From Cyanobacteriota bacterium (GTDB lineage Bacteria > Cyanobacteriota > Vampirovibrionia > Vampirovibrionales > Vampirovibrionaceae), in assembly GCA_019751815.1 (NCBI GenBank), contig JAIEMW010000007.1, positions 1-61,961 on the forward strand: a DNA stretch of 61,961 bases, read 5' to 3'. The notes below the pieces were generated by a model. It saw nothing but the letters and a program-made list of their open reading frames with translations, searched no databases and was not told the DNA's origin. Of the stretch, positions 1 to 7,966 are shown piece by piece. The translations under genes and the position numbers were made by a program. The number at the start of each line of letters is the position of its first letter. Position 1 is the first letter of the stretch.

Positions 1-7
1 AGAAATA

Positions 8-1399
8 ATGTCTCGATTTTCTGATTTACCAATTAATAATGATAAACTCGCAGATAACTATGATGATTTTTTGTTTTCCCAGGTGTATCCTGCGATGGCA
101 GAGATAAACCAGGTGAATACGACCACAGATTACCGCAATGAGCAATTAACGAAGCGCTTGCTGGATAACTTGAGTCAGGACGGACCATGGGATTTGGCGA
201 GTGAGAAACGGCCTGAATTTCCGAACAGGAATACTTATAAACCATTCAAAAGCTTACTAGCGACTGGACAATTTTTCAATGGATTTACGGCTGGGATAGC
301 AACGGCTGCGTCTGGACAACAACCAGATATTGTCCAAATTCCCTATAGTGATCATGCATATCTGACCAAGAACTATGAGAAAGCGGGTGTGTCGCCTATT
401 GCGGCACTGGCAGGTTTTAATCATTACTATGGAAATGATGACTGGCAAACGTGGGATTATCCAGTGGAGTTGGCCTATAACACGAATAGTATACCCTACA
501 GGATGCCAAAATCTTTAATTCCTTTTATGATAAACAAGATCTCTGCTGAAGTCCTAGATTATCCAATGACAATGAATAAAAAGGCGGAGACTATTAAACT
601 GAATCAGTCTAATAATAATCTCCTACTTAATGAGAGAAATATAGTGTATCAGGATCAAAGCCAATCTTCTACTGAGCATACTGAACAATCAGAAACAATT
701 GATGATAATGAGTTATCTAAACTATTTAAAATAAAATCAGTGGGTAGTAAATTTAAATTTCATTATAATCTTTTGTTATCTAAAGGTTGGGATAGAAATA
801 AAGTAAAAAAAGTAGTTTTTTTGGAGTCTCGTATTGCTAATTGGGTATTTTCAATATTAGTAAATACAAAAAATAAAAAAATAGATTGGTATATTTTCCC
901 AAAAATTGTAAGATATGTTGCTGATATCTCTGGGAATGATGAAAATTTTAAGGTACTCTTATGGTTACTCTTTGGAACTTCAATACAGGTATCTCCAACT
1001 AATGTAGTTCAGAGTCTTATTGCTCATAAGCCTATAGAATCTATTCACTCCATACTATTGCCATATACGGATTCATCGAATACGGGATTACCTAAGATAT
1101 ATAAAAATGGATATATTAATAAACGAAGTGAATTTATTGTTTACCCTGTTGCTGAACAATTCCATCATTACTTAGGAAGTGTTACTGGTGATTTAGCTGG
1201 TTCTGATAACTATAATAATTCTTTTGTAACAACTATATTTGAAATAGGTGAAGCAATTTATACAAAAACGCCTATTAATCAAGGGGATATAAACTTATTT
1301 CAACTTGCACGAAACCATCGCGATTATTTTAAAAAACATTATCCCAATGGTAGATTTGCACTAGCTAGAGAGTTGGAAAAAATGTTTGTTCGTAAATAG
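8..1399 (+). CDS. Variable-tip effector-like protein, cassette 1
   Basis: A 463-residue protein of unknown family. Residues about 12-167 are almost the same as in the second cassette protein at 3038-4381 (I count 13 differences in 156 aligned residues), while the C-terminal two thirds share nothing visible with it. The DNA becomes clearly AT-rich after about position 520, where the shared part ends. No signal peptide or membrane segment is evident. It converges with a membrane-protein gene 10 bases downstream. A conserved head plus a variable, compositionally distinct tip, with small membrane proteins beside it, resembles polymorphic toxin or effector loci; that role is inference and no known toxin fold was recognised. 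The ATG is only 7 bases from the window edge, so its ribosome site cannot be judged. Confidence 0.75.
   Translation: MSRFSDLPINNDKLADNYDDFLFSQVYPAMAEINQVNTTTDYRNEQLTKRLLDNLSQDGPWDLASEKRPEFPNRNTYKPFKSLLATGQFFNGFTAGIATAASGQQPDIVQIPYSDHAYLTKNYEKAGVSPIAALAGFNHYYGNDDWQTWDYPVELAYNTNSIPYRMPKSLIPFMINKISAEVLDYPMTMNKKAETIKLNQSNNNLLLNERNIVYQDQSQSSTEHTEQSETIDDNELSKLFKIKSVGSKFKFHYNLLLSKGWDRNKVKKVVFLESRIANWVFSILVNTKNKKIDWYIFPKIVRYVADISGNDENFKVLLWLLFGTSIQVSPTNVVQSLIAHKPIESIHSILLPYTDSSNTGLPKIYKNGYINKRSEFIVYPVAEQFHHYLGSVTGDLAGSDNYNNSFVTTIFEIGEAIYTKTPINQGDINLFQLARNHRDYFKKHYPNGRFALARELEKMFVRK
41..508 (+). repeat. Direct repeat copy 1: shared head of cassette proteins
   Basis: This 468-base stretch matches 3056-3523 at equal length without gaps and encodes the conserved head of both long cassette proteins. 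Similarity stops sharply at the codons for the Tyr-(Arg/Lys)-Met-Pro end of the head, so this looks like a duplicated module joined to different tails. Confidence 0.85.
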
Positions 1400-1409
1400 T
1401 CTTGCGTGA

Positions 1410-1757
1410 TTAATATTGAATGAAATAGTATACTGAAATAATTTCTAAAACAAAAAATAGTATACTCCCTAGGAATGAAATGGAACTAATTCCGAAGGAA
1501 ATAGTACATATGGCTTTTGATATCTGTTTGTCAGAACAAAATAACCATTTTAAAGAAAGTAAACAAACTATCGATGATAAGACAAGTACTAATAATAGTG
1601 TAATATTAATGCTCGCAAAAATTAACTGTTGGAAGTGATAAAAAATATCGTGCTTTAGGTTGTCTAAAAAAAAGTAGATTGATGTAGTAATAAACCATAG
1701 AAAAAATATATAAAGAGAAATCTTAATTAAGTTACTTTTTACGTGTGAGCCAATCAT
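1410..1757 (-). CDS. Small three-helix membrane protein beside effector-like tip
   Basis: A 115-residue protein with about three hydrophobic helices (near residues 10-30, 45-68 and 82-112). A good ribosome site (GAGGGA, 7 bases before ATG) supports the start. It lies directly against the 3' end of the cassette 1 long gene and has no counterpart in cassette 2. That is what one would expect of a protein specific to the variable tip, for example an immunity protein. The protein family is unknown and the immunity role is inference. Confidence 0.6.
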   Translation of the reverse strand: MIGSHVKSNLIKISLYIFFLWFITTSIYFFLDNLKHDIFYHFQQLIFASINITLLLVLVLSSIVCLLSLKWLFCSDKQISKAICTISFGISSISFLGSILFFVLEIISVYYFIQY

Positions 1758-1946
1758 AGCTTTCCCTCAGTTAATTTTAATTGTGTAAGGGTAACATGCA
1801 TAGTTATATATTTAAGGGTATTGTAATTCTCTAGTAGTATAGTGAATTTATTCAAAGATTTACACAGTTGAGGAACTTAGTAAACCACAATTCTAGTGTA
1901 TTGAGGTTTTAAGATCATTGTGAACATTAAAGCCAATTGATTATAG

Positions 1947-2459
1947 TTACAAATAATGTGGAAAAAAATCCTTTATCGTTTTATAAGGATTAAGCACTAG
2001 AATTTGAAACATAAATTGGATAAATACATATGAATACGGAAGATGGAAAAGTATTAAAAACAAGATTAATAGAATTGAAAAAAAGCGATGCCGTGCTGAT
2101 AATGGTCTGACTATGATGCTAATCAGATAGAGAGGTAAGCACGGTATCATAAATAACAATAAAAATAAAAAACCTACCTCAACTGTAGAATATATAGAAT
2201 GATAAACAACCTTAATTATTTCATACAAAGAATGTAAATTATTATTAATTATATCTGGCAAAAACTTATATAAATACTCAAGGTTGAATCTCAATATATT
2301 CAGCGTATAACGAAGATAAATCATTAACATTAAATAAATAGAGAGTTTTTTTTCGAGTTGTATCTTCTTTTCCGTTTTCACTAATAAAAGCCAGAATACT
2401 CTGGGATAGGACCAAAGTTTGACAAAAAAACGTTGCATCATTGTTAGTACATTTTGCAT
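1947..2459 (-). CDS. Multi-pass membrane protein, cassette family C
   Basis: A 170-residue hydrophobic protein paralogous to the product of 4397-4885. Both share an N-terminal amphipathic stretch rich in Arg/Lys and Trp, then a central block CLPLYLISIIVRPLSA followed by RFFS. About three to four membrane helices are visible. It follows the 2499-2912 gene by 39 bases on the same strand and probably forms an operon with it. No Shine-Dalgarno site is evident, so translation may be coupled. Its function is unknown; conservation in both cassettes suggests a part of the system that does not depend on the variable tip. Confidence 0.6.
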   Translation of the reverse strand: MQNVLTMMQRFFVKLWSYPRVFWLLLVKTEKKIQLEKKLSIYLMLMIYLRYTLNILRFNLEYLYKFLPDIINNNLHSLYEIIKVVYHSIYSTVEVGFLFLLLFMIPCLPLYLISIIVRPLSARHRFFSILLILFLILFHLPYSYVFIQFMFQILVLNPYKTIKDFFPHYL

Positions 2460-2498
2460 GGGTAAATGTTGATATCCTAAATTATTTTGTCACAATCA

Positions 2499-2912
2499 TT
2501 AAGGACTCCACGAGTCCAGAAAAAACAAAAGAGCATTGGTGCAAATTATGAAAATAGACAGACCTAAGTATCGCCTGTGACAGCCAGAAAATAGTGCTAT
2601 CGGAAAAAGTATTAGTGTAAAGTGCATAGGAAGATCAAACATTGCAGACATTGTTCTACTGAAGTATTGATTAAAAGTTCCTAGGATCACAGATGGAAAT
2701 ATAGAATGGGTTATACATAGGGTTGTAACAATCCCAAAAAATAGATAGTTTGAGTAGAGTGTTGCCAGTGCCAAAAAAACGGTGAGCCGTTTGGGCTTGT
2801 GTTCACCTGTTTTGGGGTCTTCACACAGATAGCGCTGATAGCGGAGATGACACTGCCAAAGCCAGATAAAGGGCTGAGACAAGGTAGATGGATTGAAACC
2901 GGGAAGTGCCAT
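2499..2912 (-). CDS. Membrane protein with constant head, cassette family B
   Basis: A 137-residue protein. Its first 56 residues differ from the product of 4904-5341 only at one Lys/Arg position; the middle then diverges completely and the two become similar again around a Gly-Cys-x-Arg-Arg-Tyr-Leu motif. The head is soluble and basic (LSQPFIWLWQCHLRYQRYL), followed by about three hydrophobic helices. AAGG lies 10 bases before the ATG. It is the first gene of the minus-strand pair and is divergent from the cassette 2 long gene, so the intervening duplicated region should hold promoters for both. The function is unknown. Confidence 0.65.
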   Translation of the reverse strand: MALPGFNPSTLSQPFIWLWQCHLRYQRYLCEDPKTGEHKPKRLTVFLALATLYSNYLFFGIVTTLCITHSIFPSVILGTFNQYFSRTMSAMFDLPMHFTLILFPIALFSGCHRRYLGLSIFIICTNALLFFLDSWSP

Positions 2913-3020
2913 ATAAATATGCCTTTTTAAGTATCTGCTTAGGCATTATAGGGCTTAAACCCATATAGCACAAGCCATCTGGGCCTCATAAAACCGAAGA
3001 TATGTCCGGTTATACTGTAT
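2746..3020. repeat. Direct repeat copy 1: family B head plus divergent control region
   Basis: This segment is repeated at 5174-5447 with only scattered mismatches. It covers the constant head of the family B membrane gene and about 105 bases upstream of it. The intergenic part contains a near-palindrome GGGCTTAAACCC and an inverted repeat with arms ACCG and CGGT just before the divergent long gene. These are plausible operator or promoter parts, but no regulator is visible nearby. Confidence 0.75.
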
Positions 3021-3037
3021 TTCAAGGAAACGATAAC

Positions 3038-4381
3038 ATGGATAAATATAGAACAGATAAACTCGCAGATAACTATGATGATTTTCTATTTTACCAAGTG
3101 TATCCTGCGATGGCAGAGATAAACCGGGAAAATACAACGACAGATTTTCGTAATGAGTTGTTGACAAAACGGTTGCTGGATAACTTTAGCCAAGACGGAC
3201 CATGGGATTTGGCGAGTGAAAAACGGCCTGAATTTCCGAACAGGAATACTTATAAACCATTCAAAAGCTTACTTGCGACCGGGCGATTTCTCAATGGATT
3301 TACGGCTGGGATGGCAACGGCTGCATCTGGACAGCAACCAGATATTGTCCCAATACCCTATAGTGATCATGCATATCCGACAAGGAACTATGAGAAAGCG
3401 GGTGTGTCTCCTATTGCCGCACTGGCAGGATTTAATCATTACTACGGAAATGATGACTGGCAAACGTGGGATTATCCAGTGGAGTTAGCCTATAACACGA
3501 ATAGCATACCCTACAAGATGCCTAATGTACTGGAGCCTTATATTCCCCTGGAACCAATTATCAAAGAAAGAACTAAGGTAATAAATTATCAGATAAAGAA
3601 AAATTCTAAACAAGAACAACCAGTTGGACTCAATACAAACAATAGAAGACAAAGATTAGAATTCAATAATGATTATGATTTACTTTATCAATTATTAAAT
3701 AATTATCGTTTTGGTAAAGGACAGCCAGTAGAACTAGACTTTTCTAAATTAAATTTTTCTGAAGAGCTGGATGTTCCTAAGCTTTTTATTTCCTCTTCAT
3801 CAAAGGAAATGATTAAGAAGTTTCAGAAGTTTATTAGTAATTTAAAATCAGGTTATCCTCAACATGAGAAAAGTAGACTCTTGACAAAGCTAGATTCGAT
3901 CTTAAAGGAAGCTTTCCCCAAAAAACAGGTGGAAATATCTACAATGAATCAAGACAAATTGGTCCTTCTATTTAGAAAACCTTATGAAGGTGTCGCCTTG
4001 AATGTATTCAAAATTAATGAGCCAATATTCAAAACTCCTCTAAACATTCTTAATCCTAAAATGTGGGCTTTTGGACGCTTGGCTGCTGATGTCGAACATA
4101 TGACACTTTTGGTGGATTTAAAGCAACAACTAGTTACGGTAACTGCTGTTTTAAACCCGAGTTATAGAACTACAACATTTACATATGATCCAGATTTGAT
4201 AGATATATATGATTTTAATGATGATAGAAAAAGAGATCTTACTGGTAATTATGGCACCAATTTAATACGTGAGAACTCTAACGGAACAGTATTTAAAATA
4301 TACCGAACACCTCATAGTCAATCAAAGTTTAGTAAGACTTACGAAGTTAAACAGTTTTCACAATCTCAATTTCTATTCTAG
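3038..4381 (+). CDS. Variable-tip effector-like protein, cassette 2
   Basis: A 447-residue paralogue of the 8-1399 product. The head (residues about 7-162) matches that protein closely, including the block GPWDLASEKRPEFPNRNTYK. The rest, from about residue 165, is unrelated and more polar, and its DNA is AT-rich. I start it at 3038 because CAAGGA lies 8 bases before this ATG; an upstream in-frame ATG at 3002 lacks a site. It is divergent from family B gene 2499-2912 and converges on the family C gene 4397-4885 after 15 bases. No enzyme motif was recognised in the tip, so the polymorphic effector interpretation is based on architecture only. Confidence 0.75.
   Translation: MDKYRTDKLADNYDDFLFYQVYPAMAEINRENTTTDFRNELLTKRLLDNFSQDGPWDLASEKRPEFPNRNTYKPFKSLLATGRFLNGFTAGMATAASGQQPDIVPIPYSDHAYPTRNYEKAGVSPIAALAGFNHYYGNDDWQTWDYPVELAYNTNSIPYKMPNVLEPYIPLEPIIKERTKVINYQIKKNSKQEQPVGLNTNNRRQRLEFNNDYDLLYQLLNNYRFGKGQPVELDFSKLNFSEELDVPKLFISSSSKEMIKKFQKFISNLKSGYPQHEKSRLLTKLDSILKEAFPKKQVEISTMNQDKLVLLFRKPYEGVALNVFKINEPIFKTPLNILNPKMWAFGRLAADVEHMTLLVDLKQQLVTVTAVLNPSYRTTTFTYDPDLIDIYDFNDDRKRDLTGNYGTNLIRENSNGTVFKIYRTPHSQSKFSKTYEVKQFSQSQFLF
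3056..3523 (+). repeat. Direct repeat copy 2: shared head of cassette proteins
   Basis: Matches 41-508 without gaps. Many of the base differences are silent, which points to duplication followed by selection on the head protein sequence. Confidence 0.85.
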
Positions 4382-4396
4382 TTATGATCACTCAAA

Positions 4397-4885
4397 TTAA
4401 ATAAAATAATAAGATAAGAAATCTTGTACATTAGCATAAGTACTAAGTAAAATCTTCTGCAATATAATTAAAACTAATAATAAATAAGGAAATAAATAAA
4501 CAAGTACCGAAAACGAGATTAATAAAAGTGAAAAAAAACGTTGCCAGGCCGATAGAGGTCTGACTATTATGCTGATTAGGTATAGAGGCAAGCAGGGCAG
4601 CATTAATAAAAGAAAAAAACTAAACAAATATGATAGATTCTTTGAATGATATACATGTTTTAATATTTCAGTCAGAGAATAAAAATGAGTCTTAATGATG
4701 TCTGATAAAAAACCAGTTAATAAATCAAACGCAATTCGAGAATAGACCATGAACATTAAATAAATGGAGATTCTTTTTTCGAGCTCTAGTTTGTCTTCCA
4801 TTCTCACCAAAAAAAACCATAAAGCTTTGGGTGCAGACCAAATTTTAACCAGAAAACGTGTAAGTAATGGCAGTACATTAAGCAT
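4397..4885 (-). CDS. Multi-pass membrane protein, cassette family C
   Basis: A 162-residue paralogue of the 1947-2459 product, sharing the LPLYLISIIVRPLSA block and the start M-x-N-V-L. About four hydrophobic helices. It follows the family B gene by 18 bases and ends 15 bases from the convergent cassette 2 long gene. The cassette-specific small membrane protein seen in cassette 1 is missing here. The function is unknown. Confidence 0.6.
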   Translation of the reverse strand: MLNVLPLLTRFLVKIWSAPKALWFFLVRMEDKLELEKRISIYLMFMVYSRIAFDLLTGFLSDIIKTHFYSLTEILKHVYHSKNLSYLFSFFLLLMLPCLPLYLISIIVRPLSAWQRFFSLLLISFSVLVYLFPYLLLVLIILQKILLSTYANVQDFLSYYFI

Positions 4886-4903
4886 GAGTAATCGTTGATA
4901 CCC

Positions 4904-5341
4904 TTAACGATTTTGTGACATAATTAAAATTAGAAACAATTGAGCATATAAGCTGACAATAGAGTGAATTAAGTAACGCCTATAACAGCCAGTTAATAGA
5001 GCCACCGGAAAAAGAGCTATCGTAAAGAGAATAAGATAACTTAGCACCTTATAAAAAGTCGTTATATGTTGATATTTTATGTCTTCTATAGAGCTTGTTT
5101 CCCAGCTGTAAAACAATAGGTAATGATTTATCTGACTGGCTATCCAAAGGGCTAAGATAGACACGAGATAGAAGTAGTTTGAGTAGAGTGTTGCCAGTGC
5201 CAAAAAAACGGTGAGCCGCTTGGGCCTGTGTTCACCTGTTTTGGGGTCTTCACAGAGATAACGCTGATAGCGGAGATGACACTGCCAAAGCCAGATAAAG
5301 GGCTGAGACAAGGTAGATGGATTGAAACCGGGAAGTGCCAT
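4904..5341 (-). CDS. Membrane protein with constant head, cassette family B
   Basis: A 145-residue protein whose first 56 residues match the 2499-2912 product except for one Arg/Lys position. The membrane part then differs, before a partly shared GC-x-RRYL region. Two to three hydrophobic helices. This constant head with a variable membrane part mirrors the long cassette proteins. The function is unknown. Confidence 0.65.
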   Translation of the reverse strand: MALPGFNPSTLSQPFIWLWQCHLRYQRYLCEDPKTGEHRPKRLTVFLALATLYSNYFYLVSILALWIASQINHYLLFYSWETSSIEDIKYQHITTFYKVLSYLILFTIALFPVALLTGCYRRYLIHSIVSLYAQLFLILIMSQNR

Positions 5342-5447
5342 ATAAATATGCCTTTTTAATTATCTGTTTAGGCATTATAGGGCTTAAACCCAAATAGTAC
5401 AAGCTATCCGGGCCTCGTAAAACCGAGGATTTATTCGGTTATATATA
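5174..5447. repeat. Direct repeat copy 2: control region without its long gene
   Basis: Copy of 2746-3020. Similarity continues through the CCTCGTAAAACCGAGG inverted repeat and up to the CGGTTATA stretch, then stops at about 5447, just before the place where a third long gene would begin. No such gene follows. The array therefore ends here by deletion or incomplete duplication. Confidence 0.75.
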
Positions 5448-5518
5448 AACAAATCACTTCGCTGATCAGAAACTGACTCACACTGTGATTCAATCAAACT
5501 TTCTTCAGAGATACTGGC

Positions 5519-5812
5519 TTAAGGCTTCGCTTTGGCAGCCAATGCGTCACAAAAACTATCAAAATCACTGCATAAACGTTCTTGAGTTTCCCTTGCGCCA
5601 GGTTGACCTGATAAATTTAAGGCATCTCGAGAAGTTTGCGTGAAACGCGCGTCTAAGGCTGTTATATCTTCACCCGTGGCAAAAAACCTTTCTCCTTTGC
5701 TTAAAAAACAACGAGAGGGCTGACTATTGGGACCTGTTTTGGGTGGTTCTGTTTTAAATACACCTGTAAATTGCGGTCCTGCAAGTTTGGGTAATGACGG
5801 ATAAATATGCAT
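5519..5812 (-). CDS. Small F-x-G / FFATG-x-D family protein, copy A
   Basis: A 97-residue soluble protein of unknown function. It has the N-terminal motif PQFTGVFK (Phe15, Gly17) and the motif RFFATGEDITAL at about residues 42-53, both shared with the next two minus-strand genes. The ribosome site AGGAAGG lies 7 bases before the ATG, so the gene is probably real. No membrane helix is seen. It is the last of three tandem paralogues. I know of no characterised relative, and the F-x-G motif recurs in many other proteins of this window. Confidence 0.65.
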   Translation of the reverse strand: MHIYPSLPKLAGPQFTGVFKTEPPKTGPNSQPSRCFLSKGERFFATGEDITALDARFTQTSRDALNLSGQPGARETQERLCSDFDSFCDALAAKAKP

Positions 5813-5849
5813 CGAGATGCCTTCCTGATATTGTTATACGGATGAAAAT

Positions 5850-6167
5850 CTACTGAAGGTAGGATAGTAATCTTTGTAACAAGGGTCTTTCGGCTTTATC
5901 GGCGCGTGCCGCCATTCGGCGTTGATCATGATCAAGTATTTCTAACAAAGCCTCATAGCTAGTAGAATTGCCTCGCCACATCGCTTCATCAATTTCTTGA
6001 TGATCTCTCTCCAAAGTAGCCGCATCACCTCCAGTTGCAAAGAATTGGCGACCACCATAAGTAAAGGGGTGGATTTGATTGTCTGGTAGCTTGGCAGGAT
6101 GTTTTTTGTAAATGAGTCCGAATTGAGGGGATACGCTATTCAGGGATAAATTATTCAATGGTTTCAT
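5850..6167 (-). CDS. Small F-G / FFATG-x-D family protein, copy B
   Basis: A 105-residue protein with SPQFGLIYKK near the N-terminus (Phe16, Gly17) and QFFATGGDAATLERD at about residues 46-60. The C-terminal half is charged and helical-looking. GGAG lies about 10 bases before the ATG. Tandem paralogue of the genes on both sides; the function is unknown. Confidence 0.65.
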   Translation of the reverse strand: MKPLNNLSLNSVSPQFGLIYKKHPAKLPDNQIHPFTYGGRQFFATGGDAATLERDHQEIDEAMWRGNSTSYEALLEILDHDQRRMAARADKAERPLLQRLLSYLQ

Positions 6168-6272
6168 CGATACACAACTCCATAATTAAGAAATAGGGCT
6201 CACACACATTTTAGAAATATCGAACACAAACTGATGGAACTAGGTCATTTTGATGATTATCGTCAGGCTGTC

Positions 6273-6818
6273 TTAGGGTGAGGCGGGTTTGGACTGATGA
6301 AACCGCTTTAACAGCCAGAACGGAAAAAGTATAACACTAAGAAAGAGATTGACAAAACTCTTCAGGCAGCCAGACTTCTTACCCTGGAGAGGATTTGTCC
6401 TGGATGCTTCTGTACGGTTAGTTTGTGTATTATCTTCAGTGTTTTGGGTTCTGGATGCCTCGGTACTCGCTTTAAAGTCGGAGTCCTCTTTAGTCTGGTT
6501 AGGCGCTTTAGCTTTGGCAACTAAGCTTGTTAACTGGGAATCGACCTCCTTCTGTAAGGCTTTGAGAGCTTTGCTGCGCTCACTAAATATAGTATTAAAA
6601 TCCTGAACCACTAAGCCTAGAGGTGTTTTGGTTATAGAGGGTGGTGTTTTTATCCCCATAAGGGCTAACCAAGCTATCTGTAAAGCATCTTCTCCTGTGG
6701 CAAAAAATTTTTTTTCTTTGTGACTGAAGGAAAGTAATTGTTCTGGGCTAATGCCGTTTGGTTTTTTGCGATAGATACCCCTAAACAAGGAGCTATTACG
6801 TGTTGTATGGGCTTGCAT
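6273..6818 (-). CDS. F-x-G / FFATG-x-D family protein with C-terminal hydrophobic helix, copy C
   Basis: A 181-residue protein. The start at 6818 is chosen because AAGGA lies 5-6 bases upstream and because it aligns the N-terminus with the two neighbouring paralogues; a longer frame to 6938 lacks this support. It has LFRGIYRKK (Phe12, Gly14) and KFFATGEDALQIA at about residues 35-47. A long polar Thr/Asn/Gln-rich linker follows, then a hydrophobic helix near the C-terminus (about residues 150-168), which could anchor it to a membrane. The function is unknown. Confidence 0.65.
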   Translation of the reverse strand: MQAHTTRNSSLFRGIYRKKPNGISPEQLLSFSHKEKKFFATGEDALQIAWLALMGIKTPPSITKTPLGLVVQDFNTIFSERSKALKALQKEVDSQLTSLVAKAKAPNQTKEDSDFKASTEASRTQNTEDNTQTNRTEASRTNPLQGKKSGCLKSFVNLFLSVILFPFWLLKRFHQSKPASP

Positions 6819-7076
6819 CACAGTCCTTCTTTGAATTTTTATTCGGCGTTCAGTACTGTCAGCGTCTGAGAATTGGTCATGCACGTCATGACTTATTTTC
6901 ATGGCGAATTGAGTACTTATTCCAAGAAATAAAAACACTGAAGCTGAAGAATTGCGTCAGTCGAAAAATTACCTAGCTTAGCAGTATCCCAAACTAAACC
7001 AAGCGATAAACCTGTTTTGAGCTAAGACGCCTCACTGTTGTTACATTTCAATGACCTAAAGGAAACAATCATCACC

Positions 7077-7922
7077 ATGCTTACAGATACTAATACAGAT
7101 AACAACAATATGAGTAGTGGAGATATTTCTGGGTCGCAACCGCTCTCTACTCAAAATGGGTTTGAAAAACTCAACGCTTACTCTTCTGATTTGCTCCCTC
7201 CCCCAGAACCACTTCCCCCAGAGTTTGAAAATGCGCTCCAATCTATTACAGGAATACCTGCCAAGAATCAAGAATCTGAGCCAGTAAATCCACAACAGCT
7301 CAGTTCTGTCCTCCTTGAAATACAAAACCTCAAGCGAAGACAAGAAGACCTAATGATAATGCTAAGTTCGCAAACTCAATTACCAGATTCAGCAGTACCC
7401 ACTGAGTCAACAAATCTTGCTTCGGAAACTAGCCCCGCTATTTCTAAAGGGGGGCAATCCCAGTCAAATAAAGTAGGAGGACATGTCAGCAATACTCCAG
7501 CATTACAGCAACAGTTTGCACGTTATGCAGAGGCATTACAGCAAGATATGACATCACAGCTTCGTTACGAGAAAGCTGTTGAAGAGGCGAAAGCCAAGTT
7601 TCCCCATCTAGAGCCCTTCCAGCAAGCCATTGCTTTAGAAGTACCCCATGTTTATGAGGCGATTCTGAAAACCGAGCGGCGAATCCCGTCCCCACAAGAA
7701 GTAATTGATACAGCAGCTAAACAGTTTGAGCAGAAAATAAATTCGTTGCTCCAACGTAATAGCCAGCAGACTCAAGCTTCTGTATTGCGTCAACAAGCCA
7801 TGAGTTTACAGACTAGCCACGGAATCCCCGTTTCAAATTCGTTGAATCAACTCAGCCCTGAGGGCATTTTAGCTATGTCTGATGATGAGTTTAGTCGTCT
7901 GAGTAATCAGTATCAACGATAG
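7077..7922 (+). CDS. Scaffold-like phage head assembly protein (putative)
   Basis: A 281-residue acidic, Gln/Ser/Pro-rich protein placed directly before the capsid gene. The N-terminal half is disordered-looking, and the second half has helical, possibly coiled-coil segments. Position and composition fit a capsid scaffold, as commonly found between portal and capsid genes, but no sequence motif proves it. I use the ATG at 7077 (AAAGGAA upstream); a TTG at 7038 is less likely. No portal gene precedes it; the next gene upstream is host-type and on the other strand. Confidence 0.55.
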   Translation: MLTDTNTDNNNMSSGDISGSQPLSTQNGFEKLNAYSSDLLPPPEPLPPEFENALQSITGIPAKNQESEPVNPQQLSSVLLEIQNLKRRQEDLMIMLSSQTQLPDSAVPTESTNLASETSPAISKGGQSQSNKVGGHVSNTPALQQQFARYAEALQQDMTSQLRYEKAVEEAKAKFPHLEPFQQAIALEVPHVYEAILKTERRIPSPQEVIDTAAKQFEQKINSLLQRNSQQTQASVLRQQAMSLQTSHGIPVSNSLNQLSPEGILAMSDDEFSRLSNQYQR

Positions 7923-7966
7923 TGAGTGGGTCATTTTTTTAGATTAATTTAGAAGGAGAATTATTG

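Noticed and set aside
3002..3037. Upstream extension of the cassette 2 long gene containing a Phe-Gln-Gly motif
   Set aside because: The ATG at 3038 has a good ribosome site in the same stretch, and the first cassette protein lacks a matching motif, so the motif is probably untranslated sequence and was not counted as an F-x-G tag.
6819..6938. 40-residue N-terminal extension of the 6273-6818 protein
   Set aside because: The start at 6818 has AAGGA at proper distance and aligns with two paralogues; the extension has neither.
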